A DNA stretch of 64,000 bases, taken from the NCBI RefSeq assembly GCF_902170565.1, contig NZ_CABHXX010000069.1:62001-126000 (forward strand), in the 5' to 3' direction. Positions 1 through 9,457 of this stretch are shown in pieces; position 1 is the first letter of the stretch, and each line of letters opens with the position of its first letter. This stretch comes from Yersinia thracica (GTDB lineage: Bacteria > Pseudomonadota > Gammaproteobacteria > Enterobacterales > Enterobacteriaceae). The notes under the pieces were generated by a model. That model saw only the letters and a program-made list of their open reading frames with translations. It was not told the origin of the DNA and made no database searches. A program made the translations under genes and the position numbers.

Positions 1-202
1 AATACCCGATGATGCCAGTATCGAAGGGACGGTCGGTATTGGCGCTATTCCGACGGGATTCGGCATTGAGGTTCAACTGGATATTAGCTTGCCGGGTGTT
101 GAGCGCAGCGTAGCAGAAGATTTGGTGAAAAAGGCCCATGTTGTCTGCCCATACTCCAATGCAACCCGTGGCAATATTGACGTCACATTGAATATCAAAT
201 AA
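1..202 (+). CDS. ohr: Organic hydroperoxide resistance protein Ohr, 3' fragment
   Basis: The reading frame is open from base 2 to the TAA at 200-202, and the 5' part lies outside the window. The visible 66 residues match the C-terminal half of the OsmC/Ohr family. They include the motif [11 protein letters not shown], which holds the second redox cysteine of the thiol peroxidase centre. Ohr reduces organic and fatty-acid hydroperoxides in the cytoplasm. It is usually controlled by the MarR-type repressor OhrR, which is not visible here. The Cys-Pro-Tyr-Ser context favours Ohr over OsmC. Confidence 0.88.
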   Translation, partial: IPDDASIEGTVGIGAIPTGFGIEVQLDISLPGVERSVAEDLVKKAHVVCPYSNATRGNIDVTLNIK

Positions 203-460
203 ATCATTGCCCTCACGCGCCAGCCCATGAGAGTTATCTTGTGGGCATATACTCCTTTTCCCCGCATTAACCGATAAATAAGCAGATATCTCCTGCCTGG
301 ACTATGCGTTAGCTTGAAGACTAAACCACTAAAAAGGGTTAAGGTAATTCTTGTAACTGAGATCAATAGCGTGCTTATTAGTTTTGCACTGAACCTGAGG
401 AGGGGTTTACTGTCTGATTGATTCACACCGCAAATAGTGTCTTTGGAGACCTTGCGTTAT

Positions 461-2149
461 ATGGACAGAGTTAAATCTTTATCCCAGCAAAGCATTTCTT
501 TGTTGTTGGCAGTTTATATTGGTGTTTTCCTGAATATCTCTGTCTTTTATCGTCGTTTTGACACCTTTAGCCAAGGTATTCAAGGCATAAAAGTCGTGTC
601 CGCTATCATCGAAGTGATGGCAATTATTCTGTTTACTTTCTTTGTCATGCGCGTCATTTCCCTCGGTGGCCGATGGTTTTATCGCGTAGCCGCAACCTTT
701 TTGGTACTGATTTCTGTTGCCGCCAGCTATTACATGACTTTTTTCAATGTCGTGATTGGCTATGGCATCGTCATTTCCGTCTTGACCACGGATACCGACC
801 TATCGAAAGAGGTCATCGGGTTGCATTTTGTCATCTGGATGATTGTGGTCAGCGCACTACCTTTGTTGCTTATCTGGAAAAATACCTTACGGTTCACCTT
901 ACTGGAGCAATTTCGAACTCCGGGCCAGCGCCTCAAACCCCTGGTATTGATGGTGGCGGTGGTGGCATTGGTTTGGTTACCGATTCGCTATCTGGACAAA
1001 GTACAGCACGCGGATGAACAACTGAAAACTGTGGACTTACCGAGTTATGGCGGGGTGATTGCTCACTCCTATCTTCCCTCTAACTGGTTGGCAGCATTGG
1101 GTTTATACGCTTATACACAATATGACGAAAAGTATGATGCGGCGACAATGTATGACCCCGCGAAACAGCATACCTATGTTGCCCCCGCAGGTATTGATGA
1201 CACTTATGTTGTGTTTATCATTGGTGAAACCACCCGTTGGGACCATATGGGGCTGCTGGGATATTCACGAGATACCACTCCGCGGCTAAGTAAAGAAAAG
1301 AATTTAGTCGCTTTTCGTGGCACATCTTGTGATACCTCGACCAAACTGTCATTGCGCTGTATGTTTGTACGGGAAGGAGGGACGGAAGAAAACCCACAGC
1401 GCACACTGAAAGAGCAAAATGTGTTCGCCGTGATGAAGTCCTTGGGCTTCACTTCTGAATTGTTCGCGATGCAAAGCGAGATGTGGTTCTACAATAATGC
1501 GAACGTCGATAATTATTCGTTCCGAGAATTGATTGCCTCTGAGAAACGTAACGATGATAAACCCGTAGATGACATGCTGCTGGTTGATGAATTGAAAGAG
1601 TCACTCGGGCGCTATCCTGTCGGTAAGCATTTAGTGATACTACATACTAAAGGTTCTCATTATCTCTATTCCCAACGTTACCCCCGCAGCTATGCCCGCT
1701 ATCAGCCTGAATGTATGGGAGTTGATGATTTTTGTAGTAAACAGCAATTGGTGAATGCTTTTGATAACAGCGTGCTGTACACCGATTCCTTTATTGCGAA
1801 TGTGATCGACGAAATGCGCGATAAGAAAGCGCTGGTGTTCTATGCCGCAGACCATGGGGAATCTATCGACGATAATTCCCACTTCCACGGCACGCCACGG
1901 GAGATGGCGCCGCCAGAGCAATTCCGCGTGCCATTGATGGTTTGGGCATCAGATAAGTTTCTGGCGCACCCGGCAAATCTCACGGCTTTTGAGCAGTTGC
2001 AAGCCGAGCAGCGCATCGGCAAAAGTCACCGTCAGGTTGAATTGTTTGACTCTGTCCTCGGATGTTTAGGCTATACCTCACCCGATGGCGGAATTAATGC
2101 AGAAAATAACTGGTGTCAGACTCCGACACGGCATACTCAGCCGAATTAA
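461..2149 (+). CDS. eptB: Kdo2-lipid A phosphoethanolamine 7''-transferase EptB
   Basis: This inner-membrane enzyme adds phosphoethanolamine to the outer Kdo residue of lipopolysaccharide. The first 190 residues contain about five hydrophobic segments. The rest is a periplasmic sulfatase-like domain with the metal and nucleophile motif GETTRWDH, the conserved CDTSTKLSLRC stretch and the C-terminal metal motif AADHGES followed by HGTPRE. The 562 residues from ATG 461 agree with the 563 of E. coli EptB. Upstream in-frame GTG 437 and TTG 452 are alternative starts: the GGAG at 445-448 is 3 bases before 452 and 12 before 461. The family assignment is very strong along the whole length, and only the start is uncertain. 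Confidence 0.93.
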   Translation: MDRVKSLSQQSISLLLAVYIGVFLNISVFYRRFDTFSQGIQGIKVVSAIIEVMAIILFTFFVMRVISLGGRWFYRVAATFLVLISVAASYYMTFFNVVIGYGIVISVLTTDTDLSKEVIGLHFVIWMIVVSALPLLLIWKNTLRFTLLEQFRTPGQRLKPLVLMVAVVALVWLPIRYLDKVQHADEQLKTVDLPSYGGVIAHSYLPSNWLAALGLYAYTQYDEKYDAATMYDPAKQHTYVAPAGIDDTYVVFIIGETTRWDHMGLLGYSRDTTPRLSKEKNLVAFRGTSCDTSTKLSLRCMFVREGGTEENPQRTLKEQNVFAVMKSLGFTSELFAMQSEMWFYNNANVDNYSFRELIASEKRNDDKPVDDMLLVDELKESLGRYPVGKHLVILHTKGSHYLYSQRYPRSYARYQPECMGVDDFCSKQQLVNAFDNSVLYTDSFIANVIDEMRDKKALVFYAADHGESIDDNSHFHGTPREMAPPEQFRVPLMVWASDKFLAHPANLTAFEQLQAEQRIGKSHRQVELFDSVLGCLGYTSPDGGINAENNWCQTPTRHTQPN

Positions 2150-2252
2150 TACAGGATTATCTGATATAGGATGATTTTTGATACCAATCGCAGTGTTGCT
2201 CTAATGTTACGGTATACTTCAGCCTAATCCCCCCCGCTGGCTGGAGTCTTCC

Positions 2253-2843
2253 GTGACTTATCGTGTTGCCTTTATTGATGATCACGACATCGTGCGTTCA
2301 GGTTTTGCCCAATTACTTTCTTTGGAGGAAGATATCCAGGTTGTGGGTGAATTCAGCTCCGCGAAGCAGGCTAGGGCTGGATTACCGGGCTTACAGGCGA
2401 ATATCTGTATTTGTGATATTTCCATGCCTGATGAGAGCGGATTGGATTTACTAAAAGACCTCCCCTCAGGAATGGGGGTTATTATGCTGTCGATGCATGA
2501 CAGCCCGGCGTTAGTTGAAATGGCCCTAGAGCGCGGCGCGCGGGGGTTCCTATCCAAACGTTGTAAGCCGGAAGACTTGGTTAATGCCGTCCGCACGGTG
2601 GGCAGTGGCGGAGTGTATCTGATGCCGGAAATTGCCCAAAAATTAGCCCGTGTAGCGGTTGATCCCTTAACTCGTCGTGAGCGAGAAGTTGCTGTGCTGT
2701 TGGCGCAAGGTATGGAAGTGCGTGATATTGCCGAGGCACTCGCACTGTCACCGAAAACAGTTCATGTCCATCGCGCTAACTTATTTGCCAAACTCGGTGT
2801 CAGTAATAACGTTGAGTTAGCCAAGCAGGTATTGAATCTATGA
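2253..2843 (+). CDS. uhpA: Response regulator UhpA
   Basis: This is a 196-residue NarL/FixJ-type response regulator, the same length as E. coli UhpA. The receiver domain has the acidic pair D9-D10, the phospho-acceptor D55 in CICDISMPD and the lysine in FLSKRC. A C-terminal LuxR-type helix-turn-helix includes [13 protein letters not shown]. In E. coli, UhpA phosphorylated by UhpB activates uhpT, the hexose-phosphate antiporter gene. The start is GTG 2253. The gene overlaps uhpB by four bases (ATGA), which indicates translational coupling. The uhpT target is not next to this operon, so its promoter must be elsewhere if it exists. Confidence 0.95.
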   Translation: MTYRVAFIDDHDIVRSGFAQLLSLEEDIQVVGEFSSAKQARAGLPGLQANICICDISMPDESGLDLLKDLPSGMGVIMLSMHDSPALVEMALERGARGFLSKRCKPEDLVNAVRTVGSGGVYLMPEIAQKLARVAVDPLTRREREVAVLLAQGMEVRDIAEALALSPKTVHVHRANLFAKLGVSNNVELAKQVLNL

Positions 2844-4369
2844 TGCAGCGTTTGATTATGCTGCTGGCATTATTATTTATTTATATCACTGCAGCTTTCT
2901 GTTTATGGTCCGTTGGCACTCAACTGGTTGATAGGCCGTTACAGGCACTGCTGTTATTCCCTTTTGGCCTGCGTATGGGCATTTTATTACAAAGTCCACG
3001 GCAATATTGGCCGGGGATTCTGCTGGGGGACGCTTTACTTTGGTGGATGCTAACGGATCAATTTGGTTACCCCGAGTTATTGTGGTTCGCTCTTCCCCTC
3101 CTGCTGGCGACCACCTTGTTGGCCGTTTTCGCCTCCCCTTGGTTATTGCGCCATCAGAAAAATGACAGTGAATGGAAATGGCCCTTGATGCAGGGCGCTG
3201 TCATTATTGGTGCGGCGCTGATACAGGCGTTGGGGTGGCAAATTGCCAGTCAACAGGGAGCGATGGCACTATTATTGGGGTTGGTTGGCGGCTTTACTAT
3301 TGCACCGATTTGCCTGCTATTGTGGCATTATCTGGCGCGCCAGATCTGGGCCCCACTGGAACCGGGGCTAATACATAAGCCAATTAACCTGCGTTTGAAT
3401 CATATAATGTGGTATTTGCTGCTGTTTGCCCTGAGTATTTGGCTACAGCATCATATTACTGAGTCGGATTTGTATTTATTTGCACCTTTCTGTCTGGCGA
3501 TCCCCATTGTATTTATGTCCTACCGTTATGGCTGGCAAGGGGCGGTGGTGGCCACTCTGCTCAATGGCATGGTGTTATTGATTATTACTCCGGCAGAGTT
3601 AGATTCACACCGTGATTTGTTATTATCACTATTAGCGCAAAGTTTAACGGGTTTATTACTCGGGGCTGGTATCCAGCGGCAGCGGGAGCTGAATGAACAA
3701 TTACAAATACGGCTGAATGAAAACCGAGAACTGGCCAAAGCGTTGGTGGTGGCTGAAGAACATGCCCGGCGCGATGTCGCGCGCGAGTTGCACGATGAGG
3801 TCGGGCAGACGGTGACAGTTATTCGTACCCAAGCCAGTATTATCAAGCGGCTAACTACACAACCCCAGATTTCAACCAGTGCCGAAATGATAGAAACACT
3901 GGCTTTGCGTGTTTATGACGGCGTCCATGATATTTTGGCGAAGTTATGGCCCGCAGCATTAAATAACCTACCTTTATCAGCCGCTGTTGCGGCATTGATG
4001 CGAGAACTTATTCCACAGGACCAATCGGTAGTCGGAGTGCTTAATTGGCAGCTCGATGATTCTCCGGTAGATGAAACCCTGAAAATTACGCTATACCGTA
4101 TCTGTCAGGAGGGGGTTACCAATGCCTATCGCCACGGGGGTGCCAGTCGGATTGAGATTAATGCTAAGCAGGATAAGCAGAAGATATACCTGACCATCCG
4201 CGATAATGGTAAAGGCATGGATTTGGCAACATTAACGCCAGGTTACGGGTTACGCGGCATGCAAACACGTGTCAGTGCATTGGGGGGAAGCTTTAGCCTC
4301 AGTGTGGATAACGGCACCTGCTTAAGTGTGATCCTGCCCACAAATTCTTTGCCAGCTAATGAAAACTAG
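2840..4369 (+). CDS. uhpB: Sensor histidine kinase UhpB
   Basis: UhpB is an integral membrane kinase that works with UhpC to sense external glucose 6-phosphate. The first 290 residues are very hydrophobic (a MASE1-like region of about eight segments). A HisKA_3-type dimerisation helix follows, with the phospho-acceptor H318 in [11 protein letters not shown]. The HATPase domain shows the N-box-like [10 protein letters not shown] and the G-box DNGKGMD. At 509 residues it is close to E. coli UhpB (500). It overlaps uhpA by four bases and is followed 57 bases later by uhpC, so the three probably form one transcript. Confidence 0.95.
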   Translation: MMQRLIMLLALLFIYITAAFCLWSVGTQLVDRPLQALLLFPFGLRMGILLQSPRQYWPGILLGDALLWWMLTDQFGYPELLWFALPLLLATTLLAVFASPWLLRHQKNDSEWKWPLMQGAVIIGAALIQALGWQIASQQGAMALLLGLVGGFTIAPICLLLWHYLARQIWAPLEPGLIHKPINLRLNHIMWYLLLFALSIWLQHHITESDLYLFAPFCLAIPIVFMSYRYGWQGAVVATLLNGMVLLIITPAELDSHRDLLLSLLAQSLTGLLLGAGIQRQRELNEQLQIRLNENRELAKALVVAEEHARRDVARELHDEVGQTVTVIRTQASIIKRLTTQPQISTSAEMIETLALRVYDGVHDILAKLWPAALNNLPLSAAVAALMRELIPQDQSVVGVLNWQLDDSPVDETLKITLYRICQEGVTNAYRHGGASRIEINAKQDKQKIYLTIRDNGKGMDLATLTPGYGLRGMQTRVSALGGSFSLSVDNGTCLSVILPTNSLPANEN

Positions 4370-4426
4370 GAAATATTCTCGTTTTCTACAGGTGTTTTTC
4401 TCATTGGTTTTGTACGCACGAGGAAC

Positions 4427-5794
4427 ATGATGACTCTACTTGATAAATTTTCTGAGGTTCACATGTGGTCTTTCCTCAAAAGTCGCGATAACGTGCCAGC
4501 GGTAACGGATCAAGCGCAAATTGACTCGTCTTATAAATACTGGCGTATTCAATTAATGTGGACGATGTATATCGGCTACGCTGCTTTTTATTTTACCCGT
4601 AAAAGCTTCAACTTTATTATGCCGGCCATGCTCAGCGACTTGGGGCTGACAATGTCAGATGTCGGGATTTTAGGCACGCTGTTTTATATCACTTACGGTT
4701 GTTCCAAGTTTATTTCTGGGATGATCAGCGACCGCTCTAATCCACGTTACTTTATGGGGATCGGGCTGGTCATGACTGGGATTATTAATATCCTGTTCGG
4801 GATGAGTTCTTCATTACTGGTGTTTGGCACCTTGTGGATAGTTAATGCATTCTTCCAAGGGTGGGGCTGGCCGCCATGTTCTAAAATATTAACCAGTTGG
4901 TATTCCCGCTCAGAACGCGGCAGCTGGTGGGCGATGTGGAATACATCACATAACTTTGGTGGTGCATTAATTCCCTTGCTGGTTGGTTTTATTTCTCTGC
5001 ACTTTAGCTGGCGCTACGGCATGATTATCCCCGGTATTATCGGAGTGGTAGTGGGTTTACTGATGTGTTGGCGACTACGTGATAAACCCAGCACCATGGG
5101 GCTGCCAAGTGTGGGTAAATGGCGGAATGATGCCATGGAGCTGGTGCAAGAATCTGAAGGGCAGGGGCTTTCAAACAAAGAAATCGTCAAGCGCTACGTG
5201 TTAACCAATAAATATATTTGGTTGCTGGCGGTTTCTTATGTACTGGTTTATATCGTCCGCACCGCGATCAATGACTGGGGAAATCTCTATTTGACGCAAG
5301 AGAAAGGTTATTCATTAATGACAGCCAACTCGGCAATTTCATTATTTGAAGTGGGCGGGTTTATCGGTTCGCTGGTCGCGGGTTGGGGATCGGATAAGTG
5401 GTTTCGGGGTAATCGTGGGCCGATGAACCTGATATTCGCCATTGGTATTTTCCTTTCTGTCGCCTCATTGTGGATTATGCCTGGTGTCAGCTATGTCTTG
5501 CAGGCCGGGTGCTTCTTTGCCATTGGCTTCTTTATTTTTGGCCCACAGATGCTTATTGGTATGGCTGCCGCTGAATGTTCACATAAAGATGCTGCGGGGG
5601 CGGCTACCGGTTTTGTTGGGTTATTTGCCTACTTAGGTGCTGCCTTATCAGGCTACCCTATTGCTCGCATTATGGAGATTTGGCACTGGAATGGTTTCTT
5701 TGTGGTTATTTCTATTGCTGCCTGTTTATCCGCTTTCTTCTTGCTGCCATTCTTACGGGCGCAATCACCGCAATTGAAACAAGCTGAAGCTTGA
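4427..5794 (+). CDS. uhpC: Hexose-phosphate sensor UhpC (MFS fold)
   Basis: This is a twelve-segment major facilitator of the organophosphate:phosphate antiporter family. It is much closer to UhpC, the receptor that signals to UhpB, than to the transporter UhpT: GYAAFYFTRKSFN near the N terminus, the FFQGWGWPPC segment, and IRTAINDWGNLY-type residues in the second half. Two starts are plausible. ATG 4427 or 4430 follows AGGA, giving 455 residues. ATG 4463 follows GAGG with 5-base spacing and gives 443 residues, aligning best with the 439-residue E. coli protein. No uhpT follows: a hairpin and a tRNA gene come next. Confidence 0.93.
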   Translation: MMTLLDKFSEVHMWSFLKSRDNVPAVTDQAQIDSSYKYWRIQLMWTMYIGYAAFYFTRKSFNFIMPAMLSDLGLTMSDVGILGTLFYITYGCSKFISGMISDRSNPRYFMGIGLVMTGIINILFGMSSSLLVFGTLWIVNAFFQGWGWPPCSKILTSWYSRSERGSWWAMWNTSHNFGGALIPLLVGFISLHFSWRYGMIIPGIIGVVVGLLMCWRLRDKPSTMGLPSVGKWRNDAMELVQESEGQGLSNKEIVKRYVLTNKYIWLLAVSYVLVYIVRTAINDWGNLYLTQEKGYSLMTANSAISLFEVGGFIGSLVAGWGSDKWFRGNRGPMNLIFAIGIFLSVASLWIMPGVSYVLQAGCFFAIGFFIFGPQMLIGMAAAECSHKDAAGAATGFVGLFAYLGAALSGYPIARIMEIWHWNGFFVVISIAACLSAFFLLPFLRAQSPQLKQAEA

Positions 5795-5812
5795 TTTTTG
5801 CCCGAATGATGC

Positions 5813-5844
5813 TTTTAACAACAGTCACCCGCGAGTTGTTAAAA
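5813..5844 (+). terminator. Hairpin downstream of uhpC
   Basis: A perfect 10-bp inverted repeat, TTTTAACAAC with GTTGTTAAAA, is separated by 12 bases just after the uhpC stop. It could end the uhpABC transcript, although no long U-tract follows. The tRNA promoter begins immediately afterwards. Confidence 0.45.
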
Positions 5845-5849
5845 AGTGA

Positions 5850-5878
5850 TTGACGGCCCAGGCGCGTAGCAGTAAGAT
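5850..5878 (+). promoter_or_regulatory. Sigma-70 promoter of tRNA-Pro
   Basis: The -35 box is TTGACG (5850-5855) and the -10 box TAAGAT (5873-5878), 17 bases apart. A GC-rich stretch follows (GCGCCCCG), the discriminator type known for stringently controlled stable-RNA promoters. The tRNA begins 11 bases after the -10 box. Confidence 0.7.
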
Positions 5879-5889
5879 GCGCCCCGATT

Positions 5890-5966
5890 CGGCGAGTAGC
5901 GCAGCTTGGTAGCGCAACTGGTTTGGGACCAGTGGGTCGGAGGTTCGAATCCTCTCTCGCCGACCA
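5890..5966 (+). tRNA. proM: tRNA-Pro, anticodon UGG
   Basis: This is a 77-base cloverleaf with an encoded CCA end. The acceptor arms CGGCGAG and CTCGCCG pair, the D-arm is GCGCAGCTTGGTAGCGC, the anticodon stem is CTGGT/ACCAG with TGG in the loop, and the T-loop is TTCGAAT. It appears identical or nearly so to E. coli proM. It sits at the left edge of an AT-rich secretion island, a typical integration position, but no repeated copy of its 3' end is visible on the far side. Confidence 0.97.
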
Positions 5967-5974
5967 AATTTAAG

Positions 5975-6004
5975 AACCCTGATAGCAATATCAGGGTTTT
6001 TTTT
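5975..6004 (+). terminator. Rho-independent terminator of tRNA-Pro
   Basis: A perfect 10-bp stem, AACCCTGATA with TATCAGGGTT, has a GCAA tetraloop and runs into eight T residues. It is placed eight bases after the tRNA CCA end. Confidence 0.92.
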
Positions 6005-6289
6005 CGTCTCTATCTTTTTGTCTCTCGGCGATATCTCAATTAGTCTCATTGTATTCCATTTAAAATTATCTTTATATTATCAATAATCTTATTTTATCTC
6101 ATATGCATTACTAATTTCTGACAGTATATATTTTTTATTCTTCTAATTTATTATATGTATTTCATCATATTGACTTTGTTTTATTTAAAACCGCTAATTG
6201 ATGTTGGTTTCATCGGTGATGCGACCAATATGATAACCATAATGTAACTAATATAATAACCATATTAACTATTCTATAAGAGGAATAAT

Positions 6290-7495
6290 ATGATTTTCGT
6301 AAATGAGAATAACAGAAGAAAATTATCTGCGTTGCCACTTTCTATCATGCTGTCGTTATGTGGCATGTCCGTATCTCATGCAGCCAATATCATTGCTGAT
6401 GAGGCCGCACCTGCTGGACAGCAAGCAGATATAAAAATAGAGCCAAATTCGTCATTGCAAGTCCCCTGTCGCTCTATCATGGGCTGTGGTGAAACCACCA
6501 CGATAAATATCCAGACACCAGACACAAATGGATTGTCACATAATAAATATACTAAATTTGATGTCCCTCATTTTCAGGATGTTGTTGTCTTGAATAATAA
6601 CTTAATCAAAGAGATTAACGGTAATCCGAATCTGGAAAATACAACAGCGAAGATTATTTTGAATGAAGTAAGATCCTCGCATGCAAGCCAATTAGCAGGA
6701 AGTATAAGACTCTCAGGTCAAGATGCCCATGTTATCATTGCTAACCCATTGGGTATTGATTGCAATGGGTGTTCATTTTCCGATATGTCTCATCTGACTC
6801 TAACAACAGGAGAAGCATATTTCAGTAATAACAAGAAGCTACAAGGTTTTAATGTCGTTGGTGGGGGCATTAATATTAATAACGGAATGTTAAATAGACA
6901 AGGATTAATTCATAAAGGGAAAGATAAAGATCCCGCCTATCTTGATTTATTCTCTAACTCATTAAAAATAAAAGGTAAAGTACAGGCGGATGATCTCTTT
7001 GTTATTGCGGGTAAAAATAACGTAAGAGTGGCATCCCCAGGTGAAAAAATGGGAATATCACCGTTAGTAGCATATTTGAGCACCCCTGATTATTTAGATA
7101 GTGTTGATGTCCGTCAGATGGGGGGGATGTATGCTAATAAAATACGCATAATCGCCGAAGGTAATATAAACAATAGCAAAAAAATAGAATCAACTGGTGC
7201 ACTCCAGATGGTTGCTGGAGGGAATATCAACAATTCTCTGGGTGGGGCGATTACCGGCGGGGAAATACTGCTATACAGTGGTGGTCTTGTCCATAATTTA
7301 GAGGGAGAAATAAAATCAAGTAGCACAAATAAGAGGTCATCGGTTTATATAAAGGCTGCGGAATTAAATAATAATTATGGCAAGATACAGACGGATGGTG
7401 GAAGTATAAATATAGTTCTTGATAGTCCGATAAAAAACAACAATGGTGATATAGCTGTTGTCGGTAAAACAAAAACAAAACGGCTAGTGATTTAA
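6290..7495 (+). CDS. Short TpsA-like exoprotein (two-partner secretion domain)
   Basis: The protein begins with a signal peptide of about 32 residues ending in SHAA, followed by a filamentous-haemagglutinin/haemolysin-type TPS domain. Visible TPS hallmarks are NPNL (112-115), NPLGI (152-156) and a CNGC pair (C158, C161), the CxxC arrangement of the ShlA/HpmA branch. The remainder is a short stretch of beta-helix-like N/G-rich repeats. Family exoproteins usually exceed 1000 residues, while this one stops at 401 without an obvious frameshift, followed by a terminator. ATG 6290 has AGAGGA upstream. Base composition is more AT-rich than the flanking core genes. It is probably secreted by the adjacent TpsB. 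Its activity is unknown, and it may be a decayed or minimal haemolysin-like protein. Confidence 0.8.
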   Translation: MIFVNENNRRKLSALPLSIMLSLCGMSVSHAANIIADEAAPAGQQADIKIEPNSSLQVPCRSIMGCGETTTINIQTPDTNGLSHNKYTKFDVPHFQDVVVLNNNLIKEINGNPNLENTTAKIILNEVRSSHASQLAGSIRLSGQDAHVIIANPLGIDCNGCSFSDMSHLTLTTGEAYFSNNKKLQGFNVVGGGININNGMLNRQGLIHKGKDKDPAYLDLFSNSLKIKGKVQADDLFVIAGKNNVRVASPGEKMGISPLVAYLSTPDYLDSVDVRQMGGMYANKIRIIAEGNINNSKKIESTGALQMVAGGNINNSLGGAITGGEILLYSGGLVHNLEGEIKSSSTNKRSSVYIKAAELNNNYGKIQTDGGSINIVLDSPIKNNNGDIAVVGKTKTKRLVI

Positions 7496-7546
7496 TATTA
7501 CTTTTTTGTGCTAAATATAGTTTAAATAAACCCGTGTATATTTTTA

Positions 7547-7577
7547 AAAAGTTAGCCACGTATTGTGGCTAACTTTT
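7547..7577 (+). terminator. Strong hairpin between tpsA1 and tpsB
   Basis: A perfect 13-bp inverted repeat, AAAAGTTAGCCAC with GTGGCTAACTTTT and a five-base loop, ends in TTTT. It lies 52 bases after the first exoprotein gene and 48 bases before the tpsB start, so it probably ends or attenuates the first transcript. Confidence 0.8.
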
Positions 7578-7624
7578 CTGATGATATGACTAGGTCATTG
7601 TTTAATTTAAAGAGAGGGTGTTGC

Positions 7625-9337
7625 ATGAAGTTTAAAAGAATAACTAGAAATTTCTTAAAAGATTATAATATTTCACAAGTCATGACGGCCTTATTTCCTT
7701 TTTTGGCTTTTATGTCTGTTTTACCTCTCGTGGCTTATGCGGATATTAATCCAACTCAAACAGCGATATTAGAAAAACAACAAAGAGATTTAAAAAATAG
7801 TCTTACACCTCCACTGAAACATGCACCGATGGATAGTAAACCTATTACACCAGAAGAAGCTGAATCTTCAGATGATTCGTCATGCTTGGTTATTAATCGA
7901 GTAGAGCTGATTAATATGGATGCCTTTCCTAATGCTGGGCGTTTAATGCGCTGGGCAAAGCAGGCCCAAGGTCATTGTTTGGATGATAAAGGATTATCAA
8001 CTCTGCAGAAGACACTCCAATGGCAACTGGTTACTGATGGCTATATCACTTCACATGTGACTTTCACCGAAGACAGTTATATGGGAGGTACTTTATTCCT
8101 AACCTTAATTCCTGGCAGTCTGAGTGGTATTAATCACCATGAAGACAGCCATGACTACGCACGGTTAAATACAGTTTTCCCCGGTAGGCTGGGTGACATC
8201 GTTAATTTACAGAACCTCGAGCAGGGGTTAGAGAATTTACAGCGTCTGCCCTCAGTGAATGCGACCATGGATGTGGTGTTAAATCGTGAGGATTTAACCA
8301 GCCAAATTGTGGTGAAACGCCAGCAATCGCGCTTTTGGCGAATTAATACTTTTCTCGATAATGCAGGGCACTATGCCGTCGGCCGTTATCGTGTGGGTAC
8401 AACACTCTTTCTAGAGAACCCATTATCTTTAAGTGATTTAGCTTATTTCTCTGCGGGTCGAGATCTGGATAATCATCATGATAAAGGCAACAGTAATTTT
8501 GCCCTACATTACTCGGTCCCTTTTGGTCATTGGCTATTGAGTATGACGGGCAGCCAAGGAGGCTATTATCAATCTTTGTTGATAGACAATAGTGCGTTTA
8601 AATATCACTCACGTTGGCGATCGCTGGATATGCAAATTCAACGGTTGCTAACGCGAGGTTACAATTATAAAACGGTGGGCCACACAGGAGTATTAATACG
8701 AAAGTCTAATCGCTTTTTTGCCAATTCAGAAGTGGAGATTCAGCGGTCGGATACTGTTGATTGGCAACTCGGATTACAACATCTCTACTATGCCCGCTGG
8801 GCGACCATGAGAGGCGAGGTTAATTATCAGCAAGGCACCCAATGGTTTGGTGCACGGCCGTCACCAGGCAATGAGTCATTTTCAGCGAGCAAGCTGATTA
8901 ATCTCACGGCTTCACTGGATATTCCTTTTATATTGGGGGAGCAGCTTTTTCATTACCAACCGACATTTAGCCATCAATATACTCGCTCAAATCTCGCGAT
9001 ACAGGATGATTTTTCCATTGGTGGGAGAAGTTCAGTACGCGGATTCGCCACCGGTATGGCACTTATTGGGTCGCAAGGATGGTTTTTAAAAAATGATATT
9101 GCCTGGGTAAATCAGCGACTTGCCAGCCAACTGTATGTGGGGGTGGATTATGGCGAAGTGAGTAAAAAAGGGGGGCAATTTTTATTAGGGAACCGCTTAG
9201 TCGGGGGAGTGTTGGGCATTCGGGGTAGTTATCATCAGTTTGGATATGACTTTAATATCGGTTTACCACTCGATAAGCCGAGGGAATTGAATACTGACCC
9301 TGCGGTATTTGGTTTCGTGGTGAACTGGCAATATTAA
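7625..9337 (+). CDS. TpsB outer-membrane transporter (ShlB/FhaC family)
   Basis: This Omp85-superfamily pore exports TpsA proteins across the outer membrane. A signal sequence (about 40 residues, ending AYA) is followed by a linker, a POTRA domain that includes SCLVINRVELIN, and a C-terminal 16-strand barrel. The conserved loop-6 motif is visible as VRGF at residues 471-474. The 570-residue length is normal for the family. The start is ATG 7625 with AGAGAGGG upstream: an in-frame extension to 7565 would run into the preceding terminator. The gene lies between two TPS-domain exoprotein genes, which are its likely substrates. Confidence 0.9.
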   Translation: MKFKRITRNFLKDYNISQVMTALFPFLAFMSVLPLVAYADINPTQTAILEKQQRDLKNSLTPPLKHAPMDSKPITPEEAESSDDSSCLVINRVELINMDAFPNAGRLMRWAKQAQGHCLDDKGLSTLQKTLQWQLVTDGYITSHVTFTEDSYMGGTLFLTLIPGSLSGINHHEDSHDYARLNTVFPGRLGDIVNLQNLEQGLENLQRLPSVNATMDVVLNREDLTSQIVVKRQQSRFWRINTFLDNAGHYAVGRYRVGTTLFLENPLSLSDLAYFSAGRDLDNHHDKGNSNFALHYSVPFGHWLLSMTGSQGGYYQSLLIDNSAFKYHSRWRSLDMQIQRLLTRGYNYKTVGHTGVLIRKSNRFFANSEVEIQRSDTVDWQLGLQHLYYARWATMRGEVNYQQGTQWFGARPSPGNESFSASKLINLTASLDIPFILGEQLFHYQPTFSHQYTRSNLAIQDDFSIGGRSSVRGFATGMALIGSQGWFLKNDIAWVNQRLASQLYVGVDYGEVSKKGGQFLLGNRLVGGVLGIRGSYHQFGYDFNIGLPLDKPRELNTDPAVFGFVVNWQY

Positions 9338-9457
9338 CCTTTATATATAATGGATAAACATAATTAATATATAGATATTGTATTTTTAAGGTTGTAGTTA
9401 TGTATTAATTGTTTGAGTATTAAAATCGCTTTATTTTTTATAAAATAGGTGGATGAA

